Shown: positions 57,090-64,000 of the stretch, piece by piece
Numbering within the stretch: the stretch's first letter is position 1
Layout of the letters: each line of letters starts with the position of its first letter
From: Piscirickettsiaceae bacterium
GTDB lineage: Bacteria; Pseudomonadota; Gammaproteobacteria; Nitrosococcales; Methylophagaceae
Assembly: GCA_024685975.1 (NCBI GenBank)
Contig: JAIBDZ010000007.1
Span: forward strand, 25,900-89,899
Direction of reading: 5' to 3'
DNA length: 64,000 bases
Notes under the pieces: model-generated
Told to the model about the DNA's origin: nothing
What the model saw: the letters and a program-made list of their open reading frames with translations, nothing else
Databases searched by the model: none
Made by a program: the position numbers and the translations under genes

Positions 57090-59204
57090 TTACATACTGG
57101 CTTTCACACAACGCAGTATGCCATAGTGATACTCACCATCAAATGCATCAAAAACGGGTTTCAGTTTGCCTTTCTCTTCATCATCAAAAGACTCAATCAT
57201 GCGAACAATAGATTGATAATCACGCTCAGCTAAATCTAAAACAACCTTCACATCAAGTAAACCAACTTCAATTGCATCGGCTAAATGACTATAAATAGTC
57301 GTCTCTTTGACATCCCGTTTTGCCGAAATCTCCGCCATACTCAAACCTTGCTCGAGCAACAATAACGTCTCATTAATCGTAGGACTTAAACGGTTATCAA
57401 GCAAAGGCGACAAAGGATGCTGTGCAATCTCTGCAATAAAATCATCGCCGTAACGTAATAATTTTTGTTCCCCCACACCAGAAATCGTCGCCATTTTAGC
57501 TAAGTTATCGGGCCGATGTTTGAGCATTTCGTGTAAAGTCGCATCATGGAAAACCACATACGGCGGCACGCCCGCTGCCTCAGCCAATTTTAGACGTAAA
57601 GCGCGTAAGGCTTCCCATAAGGCCTCATCTTGCGGTCGAACCGACGATGAAGTCTCACGTGTTTTTTTGGTTTTTTGTGGCGCCTCGTATTGACGAAGCG
57701 AAAGCTGCTCTTGCCCCTTTAATAAAGCCCGACATTTTTCAGTCAAACATAGAGCCCCATGACGTGTCACGTCGATATCGACATAGCCCAACGCTATCAA
57801 CTGACGAAAAACACTGCGCCATTCCAGCGCCGTTCTATGTTGCCCAAGGCCAAATGTACTGATGGCATCGTGGCCATTTTGCTGGATCCTGTCGTTCGAC
57901 TTGCCAAGCAAAATATCAATAATATAATTGACACCAAAACGTTGTTGCGTTCGATAAACACACGATAAGGCTTTTTGCACATCCTCTGTCGCATCCCAAC
58001 GCTTAGGAGGATTTTGACAGTTATCACATTGCCCGCAAGCGCCTTCACTTTCCTCATCAAAATAAGCTAAAAGCGCTTGGCGCCGACAACTAATCAGCTC
58101 GCATAAGCCCAACATCGATTCTAATTTATGATGCTCCACACGCTTATGTGCTTCATCAGCATTGGAATCTTGAGTAAACTGTCTTAGCGTAATCACATCT
58201 TGTAAACCATAAGCCATCCAAGCATGTGCTGGTGCGCCATCTCGCCCTGCTCGACCCGTTTCTTGATAATAAGCTTCAATGCTTTTAGGTAAATTCAAAT
58301 GCGCAACAAAGCGTACATCGGGTTTATCAATGCCCATACCAAACGCGATAGTGGCGACAATAATGACGCCTTCTTCTCGCAAAAACCGGTGTTGGGCCTG
58401 TTGGCGAACTGCTTGAGGAAGGCCTGCGTGATAAGGCAAAGCAATTCGTCCTTGGTCGGTCAACCATTCGGCAATCGCTTCTACTTTTTTTCGTGACAAG
58501 CAATACACAATGCCGGCATCAGCATGATGATGTTGCTCAATAAACTGCCAAAGACGTTGTTTCGGATCGTTACCTTCTGAAATGGCATAATGAATATTCG
58601 GCCGATCAAAACTATGAACAAAAACCTTGGCATCATCTAATTGTAATTGGGCAATGATTTCTTTTCGCGTGCGCTGATCTGCTGTGGCCGTTAACGCAAT
58701 CCTAGGAACCGTTGGAAACCGCTCATGTAGCTGGCGCAGCTGTTGATAGTCAGGCCTAAAGTCATGGCCCCATTGAGAAACACAATGCGCTTCATCAATG
58801 GCAAATAAAGCAATCTGGCATGATGACAATAACGCCAACATATTAGACGTGAGCAATTTTTCTGGCGCAACATAAAGTAATTGAATCTCACCTGCGCGAA
58901 GCTGTTGCTCTACTGCTCGGACATCATCTAATGTTTGGCTTGAATTAATAAAAGCCGCTTCGATACCTAACTGTTGCAAGGCATCAACTTGGTTTTGCAT
59001 CAACGCGATCAACGGTGAGACAACAACCGCAACACCATCACGGACCAAAGCGGGCACTTGATAACACAAGGATTTCCCACCACCGGTTGGCATCAAAACC
59101 AAGGCGTCGCCCCCGTCAACCATGGTTTGAATAATCGTTTCCTGACTATGGCGAAAGGCATCATAACCAAATACTGATTTAAGAATATGTTTCGCGTCAG
59201 CCAT
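57090..59204 (-). CDS. recQ: ATP-dependent DNA helicase RecQ
   Basis: A 704-residue 3'-5' helicase for recombination and replication repair. Motifs in order are the Walker [13 protein letters not shown] (from residue 38), DEAH box [22 protein letters not shown], the aromatic [20 protein letters not shown], and [12 protein letters not shown]. The zinc-binding CGQCDNC segment, an RQC winged helix and one HRDC domain (about 530-600) follow. The extra tail of about 100 residues (helix-turn-helix region [21 protein letters not shown]) is the type seen in longer RecQ proteins. Confidence 0.96.
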   Translation of the reverse strand: MADAKHILKSVFGYDAFRHSQETIIQTMVDGGDALVLMPTGGGKSLCYQVPALVRDGVAVVVSPLIALMQNQVDALQQLGIEAAFINSSQTLDDVRAVEQQLRAGEIQLLYVAPEKLLTSNMLALLSSCQIALFAIDEAHCVSQWGHDFRPDYQQLRQLHERFPTVPRIALTATADQRTRKEIIAQLQLDDAKVFVHSFDRPNIHYAISEGNDPKQRLWQFIEQHHHADAGIVYCLSRKKVEAIAEWLTDQGRIALPYHAGLPQAVRQQAQHRFLREEGVIIVATIAFGMGIDKPDVRFVAHLNLPKSIEAYYQETGRAGRDGAPAHAWMAYGLQDVITLRQFTQDSNADEAHKRVEHHKLESMLGLCELISCRRQALLAYFDEESEGACGQCDNCQNPPKRWDATEDVQKALSCVYRTQQRFGVNYIIDILLGKSNDRIQQNGHDAISTFGLGQHRTALEWRSVFRQLIALGYVDIDVTRHGALCLTEKCRALLKGQEQLSLRQYEAPQKTKKTRETSSSVRPQDEALWEALRALRLKLAEAAGVPPYVVFHDATLHEMLKHRPDNLAKMATISGVGEQKLLRYGDDFIAEIAQHPLSPLLDNRLSPTINETLLLLEQGLSMAEISAKRDVKETTIYSHLADAIEVGLLDVKVVLDLAERDYQSIVRMIESFDDEEKGKLKPVFDAFDGEYHYGILRCVKASM

Positions 59205-59233
59205 GGTGATTCCAAGCGGAAAAACAGCTCGTG

Positions 59234-60877
59234 TTATTGCACCACATTTTTAATGATGAAAAAGATACACGCTGAGAGTACCGCAGCAGAAGGAACCGTA
59301 ATCAGCCATGCCGTAATGATTTTTTGAATCATGCCTTTTTTGATATATAGGTTTTTTTGATCTTTTTTCAGTTCTTTTTTCGCTACCTTGATCACAGCAC
59401 GCTCTTGATCAATCAACTTATATATCTTTAACATTTCTTCAGAATCAGCTGCGGTTCTATTACTTTTCTTCTCAATCGCTCTCAGCTGGTCATATAAGGC
59501 TCGAAGCTGACTTTTTTCATCTTTTACAATCGCTTTTTCACGTTCAATTTCTGCCTGTAAGGTACTGTTTTTATCTAACCACTCTCGCAGCAATCCCACT
59601 CCAAAAACACCGCCGATAGCAATATGGGTTGAACTGACCGGTAACCCCAATTGACTCGCAATAATCACTGTTATCGCAGCCGAAATTGCAATCGAAAAAG
59701 CGCGTATTTGATCTAAATCAGTAATACCGCTTCCTACCGTATTAATTAAGCGTGGCCCATATAAAGCCAACCCTAAAGCCAACCCAAGTGCACCTACCGC
59801 CATCACCCAAAAAGGGATACCCGCTTTGGCTGAAATCCCGCCAGTCAAAACGGCATCATTAATCGCCGCTAAAGGACCAATCGCATTCGCGACATCGTTA
59901 GCGCCATGGGCAAAACTTAATAACGCCGCGGCAAAAATAAGTGGAATGGTGAACATCACATTCACACTATCGCGGTTATTATCTAATTTGATGACCCTTT
60001 TTCTTAACCTTTTTTTGACGACAAAATACACCAAAACGGCCACAAAACTTCCTAACATGGTTGCGGTAACAAAAGACGGTTTGCTCGTCACTTCAAGCGA
60101 CAACATAAACACATCATTCAATAATTGCACAAGATGTGACCAAACCTGCTTTAAGCCTTTTAGCACTAAATACGTCACAAAAGCCCAAGCCATCACAGCG
60201 ACATAAACCGGGACCCAACGAGAAGATGCTGCTAATTTGTCATCTTTAAAGATAATCGTTTTTTTAATCGCGAAAAGGAATAAAGCAGCAACCACGCCAC
60301 CTATCACAGGAGAAATAACCCATGAACTCGCTATTTTCCCCATGGTACCCCAATTGACAATATCAAATCCGGCAGCCGCGATCCCCGCGCCCATCACGCC
60401 GCCTACAATCGAATGTGTCGTTGAAACAGGCGCCTTAGCCCATGTTGCCAAATTCAGCCATACTGCCGCGGCCAGTAGCGCCGCCATCATTGCCCATAAA
60501 AAATGATCCGTATCTTGCCCAAAAGCATCGATATCGATGATCCCTTTTTTAATGGTTGAGACCACATCACCGCCAGCGATAAATGCGCCACTCGCTTCAA
60601 AAACCATCGCAAGTACGATCGCCCAACCCATCGTCATAGCTTTTGAACCTACAGCCGGTCCAACATTATTTGCGACATCATTTGCGCCAATATTCATGGC
60701 CATATAGCCGCCAAAAACAGCAGCAATGGCTAGGAATAATGAGTTCGAATGTTGCTCAGTAAAAAAATAGCTAAAAACCAGCACAGCCGCTAAAAACAGC
60801 AGCGCAACGATAAATCGAGCAAAATCACTTCCCGTCATTTGCGTCACATAACTATCAACTGTAGAGCTATTTTTCAT
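59234..60877 (-). CDS. pit: PiT-family inorganic phosphate transporter
   Basis: A 547-residue membrane permease. The duplicated PiT signatures are [18 protein letters not shown] and [15 protein letters not shown], each followed by the [12 protein letters not shown] or [12 protein letters not shown] segment. Between the second repeat and the last helix lies a charged coiled-coil of about 90 residues ([18 protein letters not shown] to [10 protein letters not shown]). It would give constitutive low-affinity phosphate uptake alongside the Pst system. It lies about 30 bp upstream of recQ on the same strand. Confidence 0.94.
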   Translation of the reverse strand: MKNSSTVDSYVTQMTGSDFARFIVALLFLAAVLVFSYFFTEQHSNSLFLAIAAVFGGYMAMNIGANDVANNVGPAVGSKAMTMGWAIVLAMVFEASGAFIAGGDVVSTIKKGIIDIDAFGQDTDHFLWAMMAALLAAAVWLNLATWAKAPVSTTHSIVGGVMGAGIAAAGFDIVNWGTMGKIASSWVISPVIGGVVAALFLFAIKKTIIFKDDKLAASSRWVPVYVAVMAWAFVTYLVLKGLKQVWSHLVQLLNDVFMLSLEVTSKPSFVTATMLGSFVAVLVYFVVKKRLRKRVIKLDNNRDSVNVMFTIPLIFAAALLSFAHGANDVANAIGPLAAINDAVLTGGISAKAGIPFWVMAVGALGLALGLALYGPRLINTVGSGITDLDQIRAFSIAISAAITVIIASQLGLPVSSTHIAIGGVFGVGLLREWLDKNSTLQAEIEREKAIVKDEKSQLRALYDQLRAIEKKSNRTAADSEEMLKIYKLIDQERAVIKVAKKELKKDQKNLYIKKGMIQKIITAWLITVPSAAVLSACIFFIIKNVVQ

Positions 60878-61018
60878 TACTTTAAAAACCGAAAGGTTTG
60901 ATATAAAAAAACCGCCACATTAACAGTTAATTCGTTTTTTATCCGAAAAAATGAAACAATTGCGCCTTGTTATCAGTCCATCTACTTACTAATCGTCCAA
61001 ACAGTGCAAATAAAAAAT

Positions 61019-62830
61019 ATGAAAAATCGCTTGTTCTTATTCTTGTTTACCCTTTGTCTATTCGTGCCTGCTCACGCTGGCCTGTTTGATAATGGATTAA
61101 GTGATGATGCCGTCCCGCCAACGCAGGATGAAGCCTTTCAACTTGTCATCAACCAAGATGCTGACTCATCTCTTACAGCACAATTTACAGTGGCCGAAGG
61201 CAATTATCTCTATCGCGACAAAATCCGGTTTGAGGTAACGGGCAGTGAAGCTATTCAATTTCTGCCTTATCAATTACCCAAAGGCAAAATAAAAGACGAT
61301 GAGATTTTCGGACCAACAGAAGTCTTTTTTCATGACATTACGGTCCCATTACAACTCAACCGAAATGGCTTAGCACAAACCATCACGGTTACGGCCCATT
61401 ATCAAGGCTGTTCTGATACGTTTAATATTTGTTATCCGCCAACCAACAAAAAATTTGAGTTCACATTAGCCGCCAGTGACACAACAACATCCACTGTCAC
61501 GACAAATAATGAGACGGCTAACATTCAACTATCAGAGCAAGATCGTCTTGCGCAAAGTTTAGCGAATGACAGTTTAGTGACGATCTTATTAAGCTTCTTT
61601 GGCATTGGTATTTTGCTGGCATTTACCCCATGCGTATTCCCAATGATTCCGATCTTATCGAGCATTATTGTTGGCGAAGGGGATGACATCACGACTAAAC
61701 GTGCCTTTGTCTTATCTCTTGTCTATGTATTGGCGATGTCCGTGACTTACACCGTTGCAGGTTTAGTGACGGGATTGCTAGGTGCCAATATTCAAACCAT
61801 GCTTCAAAACCCCTGGGTTTTAGGAAGCTTTAGTTTATTATTTGTCATCTTGTCTTTATCTATGTTCGGCCTCTACGAATTACAATTGCCGCAAGCATTA
61901 CAAGATAAATTACATCAGGCCAGCCAAAAGCAACAAGGCGGAAAACTCGCAGGCGTCGCCTTAATGGGTTTACTGTCAGGTCTTATCGTAGGCCCTTGTC
62001 TTGCCCCACCACTTGCTGGCGCTTTAATCTTTATTGGCCAACAAGGCGATCCTATTTTAGGTGCTGGCGCCTTATTTGCTCTGAGTATGGGCATGGGTCT
62101 GCCTCTATTAGCGATCGGTACCTCAGCAGGTAGCTTATTACCTCGAGCTGGTGCTTGGATGGAAAATATCAAATTCGTTTTTGGTATTTTGATGTTGGGC
62201 TTAGCCATCTGGTTGCTCGAACGCATTGTGCCTGTCAGTGCGGCCCTATTGTTATGGGGTAGTTTACTGATCGTCACTTCCGTTTATATGGGTGCGTTCA
62301 ATGCCGTTGAAACCGGCTGGAAAAAATTAGCCAAAGGATTTGGCCTAGTTTTCTTTATTTATGGTAGTTTTTTATTGGTCGGTAGTGTCAGTGGCAGTCA
62401 TTCCATATGGCAACCATTACAAGGCATGACGACCTCAACAACGAGTCAAAGCCATGACAGCACAGGGGTTAAGTTTACTCAAATCACCTCATTAGCTGAT
62501 CTCAAACAACACCTTGCTCAAACACAACAACCCGTCATGTTAGATCTTTATGCTGATTGGTGTGTGGAATGCAAAACCATGGAAATGACGACTTTTAGCG
62601 ATCCAACCGTAGTCGCCGCATTAAGTCAGACAACAACACTACAGCTAGATATGACTGATAATACCGATGAACATAAGGCCTTATTGAAAGAATTCGGTAT
62701 TTTTGGGCCTCCGACTATTCTATTTTTTGACCCAGAAGGGAATGAATACCGCCAATACCGGTTGATTGGTAATTTGAATGCTGAAGACTTCCATCAACAT
62801 ATCATGAATATCCCTGCGATTGCCCAATAA
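61019..62830 (+). CDS. dsbD: Thiol:disulfide interchange protein DsbD
   Basis: A protein of 603 residues that carries electrons from cytoplasmic thioredoxin to periplasmic substrates. A signal peptide ends near VPAHA. The N-terminal domain carries the redox pair Cys131 and Cys138 (GCSDTFNICYPP, six residues between them). The eight-helix middle domain has FTPCVFPMIPI and VGPCLAPPLAG, and the C-terminal thioredoxin domain has Cys515 and Cys518 (DWCVECKTME). An in-frame GTG at 61004 is possible. The ATG gives a cleaner signal peptide, though neither has a good ribosome site. It may support heme c and copper-site maturation in the periplasm. Confidence 0.95.
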   Translation: MKNRLFLFLFTLCLFVPAHAGLFDNGLSDDAVPPTQDEAFQLVINQDADSSLTAQFTVAEGNYLYRDKIRFEVTGSEAIQFLPYQLPKGKIKDDEIFGPTEVFFHDITVPLQLNRNGLAQTITVTAHYQGCSDTFNICYPPTNKKFEFTLAASDTTTSTVTTNNETANIQLSEQDRLAQSLANDSLVTILLSFFGIGILLAFTPCVFPMIPILSSIIVGEGDDITTKRAFVLSLVYVLAMSVTYTVAGLVTGLLGANIQTMLQNPWVLGSFSLLFVILSLSMFGLYELQLPQALQDKLHQASQKQQGGKLAGVALMGLLSGLIVGPCLAPPLAGALIFIGQQGDPILGAGALFALSMGMGLPLLAIGTSAGSLLPRAGAWMENIKFVFGILMLGLAIWLLERIVPVSAALLLWGSLLIVTSVYMGAFNAVETGWKKLAKGFGLVFFIYGSFLLVGSVSGSHSIWQPLQGMTTSTTSQSHDSTGVKFTQITSLADLKQHLAQTQQPVMLDLYADWCVECKTMEMTTFSDPTVVAALSQTTTLQLDMTDNTDEHKALLKEFGIFGPPTILFFDPEGNEYRQYRLIGNLNAEDFHQHIMNIPAIAQ

Positions 62831-62959
62831 CAAAAAATAGTCTCGTTCGGCGAATTTAGCGACAAAAAAGCCCTTTTTCTATTTAAAAACTGGACTTTTT
62901 AACTGCCCTAAGGCAAAATTCACACATCATTTTGACTTGGGTTGAACACTTTAATTACG

Positions 62960-63397
62960 ATGGCAAATTTTCTGGTGCTACATGGTCCAAACTTGAACCT
63001 ATTAGGGACGCGTGAGCCTGCCGTTTACGGCACAGAAACGTTAACCGATATCGTGGACGCTCTCACCCATCAAGCACAAGAATCGGGTCATCAATTGACC
63101 AGTTTTCAAAGCAATGCCGAGCATGAACTTGTCGAACATATTCATGCCGCAAAAACAAACAAGATTGATGTCATTATTATTAATCCGGCTGCCTTCACTC
63201 ATACCAGTATTGCTATTCGTGATGCTTTAGCTGGCGTAGACATCCCTTTTATAGAAGTTCATTTATCGAATGTACATGCTAGGGAAACTTTCAGACACCA
63301 ATCCTATCTATCAGATATCGCTCTTGGCGTTATTTGTGGTTTAGGTTCGCAGGGATACGCACTTGCACTTCAAGCCGCTATCAAACAGACTCAATAA
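62960..63397 (+). CDS. aroQ: Type II 3-dehydroquinate dehydratase
   Basis: A 145-residue enzyme that dehydrates 3-dehydroquinate in the shikimate pathway. [15 protein letters not shown] with the catalytic Arg, the following Tyr of [35 protein letters not shown] and [14 protein letters not shown] are all present. The TTG at 62942 adds six unlikely residues, and ATG at 62960 gives the usual length. It is followed by accB after 23 bp, the common aroQ-accB-accC order. Confidence 0.96.
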   Translation: MANFLVLHGPNLNLLGTREPAVYGTETLTDIVDALTHQAQESGHQLTSFQSNAEHELVEHIHAAKTNKIDVIIINPAAFTHTSIAIRDALAGVDIPFIEVHLSNVHARETFRHQSYLSDIALGVICGLGSQGYALALQAAIKQTQ

Positions 63398-63420
63398 CAG
63401 ATTTACAGCAAAGGTTAATT

Positions 63421-63876
63421 ATGGATATTCGCAAAATAAAAAAACTCATTGATTTGATCCAAGAATCTGATGTCGCAGAAATCGAAATCCAAGAAGGGGA
63501 AGAATCTGTTCGAATCAGTCGAACTAATAACAACCCACAAGTTGTGATGGCTTCTCAAGCGATGCAGGCACCCGCTCCTGCGCCAGCCATGCCAGCAGCA
63601 CCTGCTGTTGATGTCGAGCCAGTAGCGCCAGCATCAAATATGAACAATGCCGTCAAGTCACCGATGGTTGGGACTTTTTATCGTTCTTCGTCACCTGAAT
63701 CAGCGCCTTTTGCTGAAGTCGGCCAAACTGTTGCTGAAGGTGATGTTATTTGCATTATCGAAGCGATGAAAATGTTCAATCAAATCGAATCAGATCGTAG
63801 CGGTACAATAAAAGCAATTCTGGTTGAAAATGGGCACCCAGTTGAGTTTGGTGAACCTCTCATTGTTATTGAATAA
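63421..63876 (+). CDS. accB: Biotin carboxyl carrier protein of acetyl-CoA carboxylase
   Basis: A 151-residue carrier for the first step of fatty acid synthesis. The N-terminal [15 protein letters not shown] helix, a Pro/Ala-rich linker (about 45-72) and the biotinyl domain with the biotin-accepting Lys117 in EAMKM are present. A longer frame opens at 63334, but ATG at 63421 has AAGG about 6 bp upstream and the conserved start. It is followed by accC. Confidence 0.97.
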   Translation: MDIRKIKKLIDLIQESDVAEIEIQEGEESVRISRTNNNPQVVMASQAMQAPAPAPAMPAAPAVDVEPVAPASNMNNAVKSPMVGTFYRSSSPESAPFAEVGQTVAEGDVICIIEAMKMFNQIESDRSGTIKAILVENGHPVEFGEPLIVIE

Positions 63877-63936
63877 CACCGTTTCAACGTTATTTTTTAA
63901 CTTACTTGCGTACCAAATTGTGGATATAGAATCATC

Positions 63937-64000
63937 ATGATAGAAAAAATTGTCATCGCTAATCGTGGAGAGATAGCTCTCCGTGTCCTTCGAGCTTGCC
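63937..64000 (+). CDS. accC: Biotin carboxylase AccC (5' end only)
   Basis: The frame from ATG at 63937 reads MIEKIVIANRGEIALRVLRA, the standard biotin carboxylase N-terminus, and runs off the window. It carries out ATP-dependent carboxylation of the biotin on AccB. The 60 bp gap after accB is usual. Confidence 0.95.
   Translation, partial: MIEKIVIANRGEIALRVLRAC

Noticed and set aside
59826..60206. 126-codon plus-strand frame inside pit
   Set aside because: It is antisense to a conserved membrane transporter and its composition mirrors the opposite strand.
60886..60899. AAACC-GAAA-GGTTT hairpin before pit
   Set aside because: A five-pair stem next to the start codon is not enough to claim a terminator or a riboswitch.
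61915..62277. 120-codon minus-strand frame inside dsbD
   Set aside because: It is antisense to DsbD helices. The Pro/Lys-rich product looks like a frame artefact.
1..64000. Search for CRISPR arrays, tRNA or rRNA genes, insertion sequences and phage genes
   Set aside because: No regularly spaced repeats, cloverleaf-like segments, transposase motifs or phage structural genes were visible by eye. A tRNAscan or ISfinder run could still find a missed small element.

Overview
The window reads as one contiguous piece of chromosome from a gammaproteobacterial methylotroph, most like the marine genus Methylophaga. That placement is an inference. It rests on a type IV pilus/Chp chemotaxis set, pho/pst genes and pilMNOPQ-aroKB in gammaproteobacterial order, combined with a tetrahydromethanopterin (H4MPT)-linked formaldehyde oxidation cluster (mch, orf5, orf7, fae and methanofuran-type cofactor genes) and a periplasmic methanethiol oxidase. 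The DNA is moderately AT-rich. I saw no rRNA or tRNA gene, insertion sequence, phage gene or CRISPR array.

Layout. 1-6270: end of a Chp-type CheA hybrid kinase, a CheW protein, a soluble lytic transglycosylase and a CCA-adding enzyme. 6318-15695: the C1/cofactor block. One run is mch-orf5-orf7-fae. A second run consists of ATP-grasp ligase, MfnF-like, pabB, MfnE-like and PLP decarboxylase genes, joined by overlapping stops and starts, and a HisA-like TIM-barrel gene lies antisense between the two runs. Formaldehyde is condensed with H4MPT by Fae, Mch acts further along the route to formate, and the remaining genes probably build H4MPT and methylofuran. 15658-23692 (minus): pilMNOPQ, a strong terminator, then aroK-aroB-damX. 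23891-35298: ponA, an M48 lipoprotein protease, rpmE, a methyltransferase, trkH, and lnt-corC-ybeY-phoH-miaB.

35299-36310 is a 1 kb gene-poor stretch with two copies of an imperfect palindrome 41 bp apart, a 33-codon small ORF with a good ribosome site, and several perfect hairpins, one of which exposes an anti-Shine-Dalgarno-like loop. It leads into mtoX (copper-dependent methanethiol oxidase) and a gene in which a Sco copper chaperone and a MauG-type di-heme protein are fused in one chain. After radC and thyA come a degenerate sigma-54-activator-like protein that lacks GAFTGA, a TauE/SafE-type membrane protein, a TonB-dependent receptor and a ferredoxin-type reductase. These may form a metal-handling group.

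46516-60877 (minus) is a phosphate locus: phoB-phoR, pstS, pstC-pstA-pstB-phoU and ppx, with Pho-box-like direct repeats before phoB and pstS and a terminator hairpin between pstS and pstC, followed upstream by recQ and a Pit-type transporter. The window ends with dsbD, aroQ, accB and the start of accC. The parts most worth a second look are the mtoX leader, the Sco-MauG fusion, the degenerate regulator, and the cofactor cluster with its decarboxylase and its hairpin-overlapped HisA-like gene.
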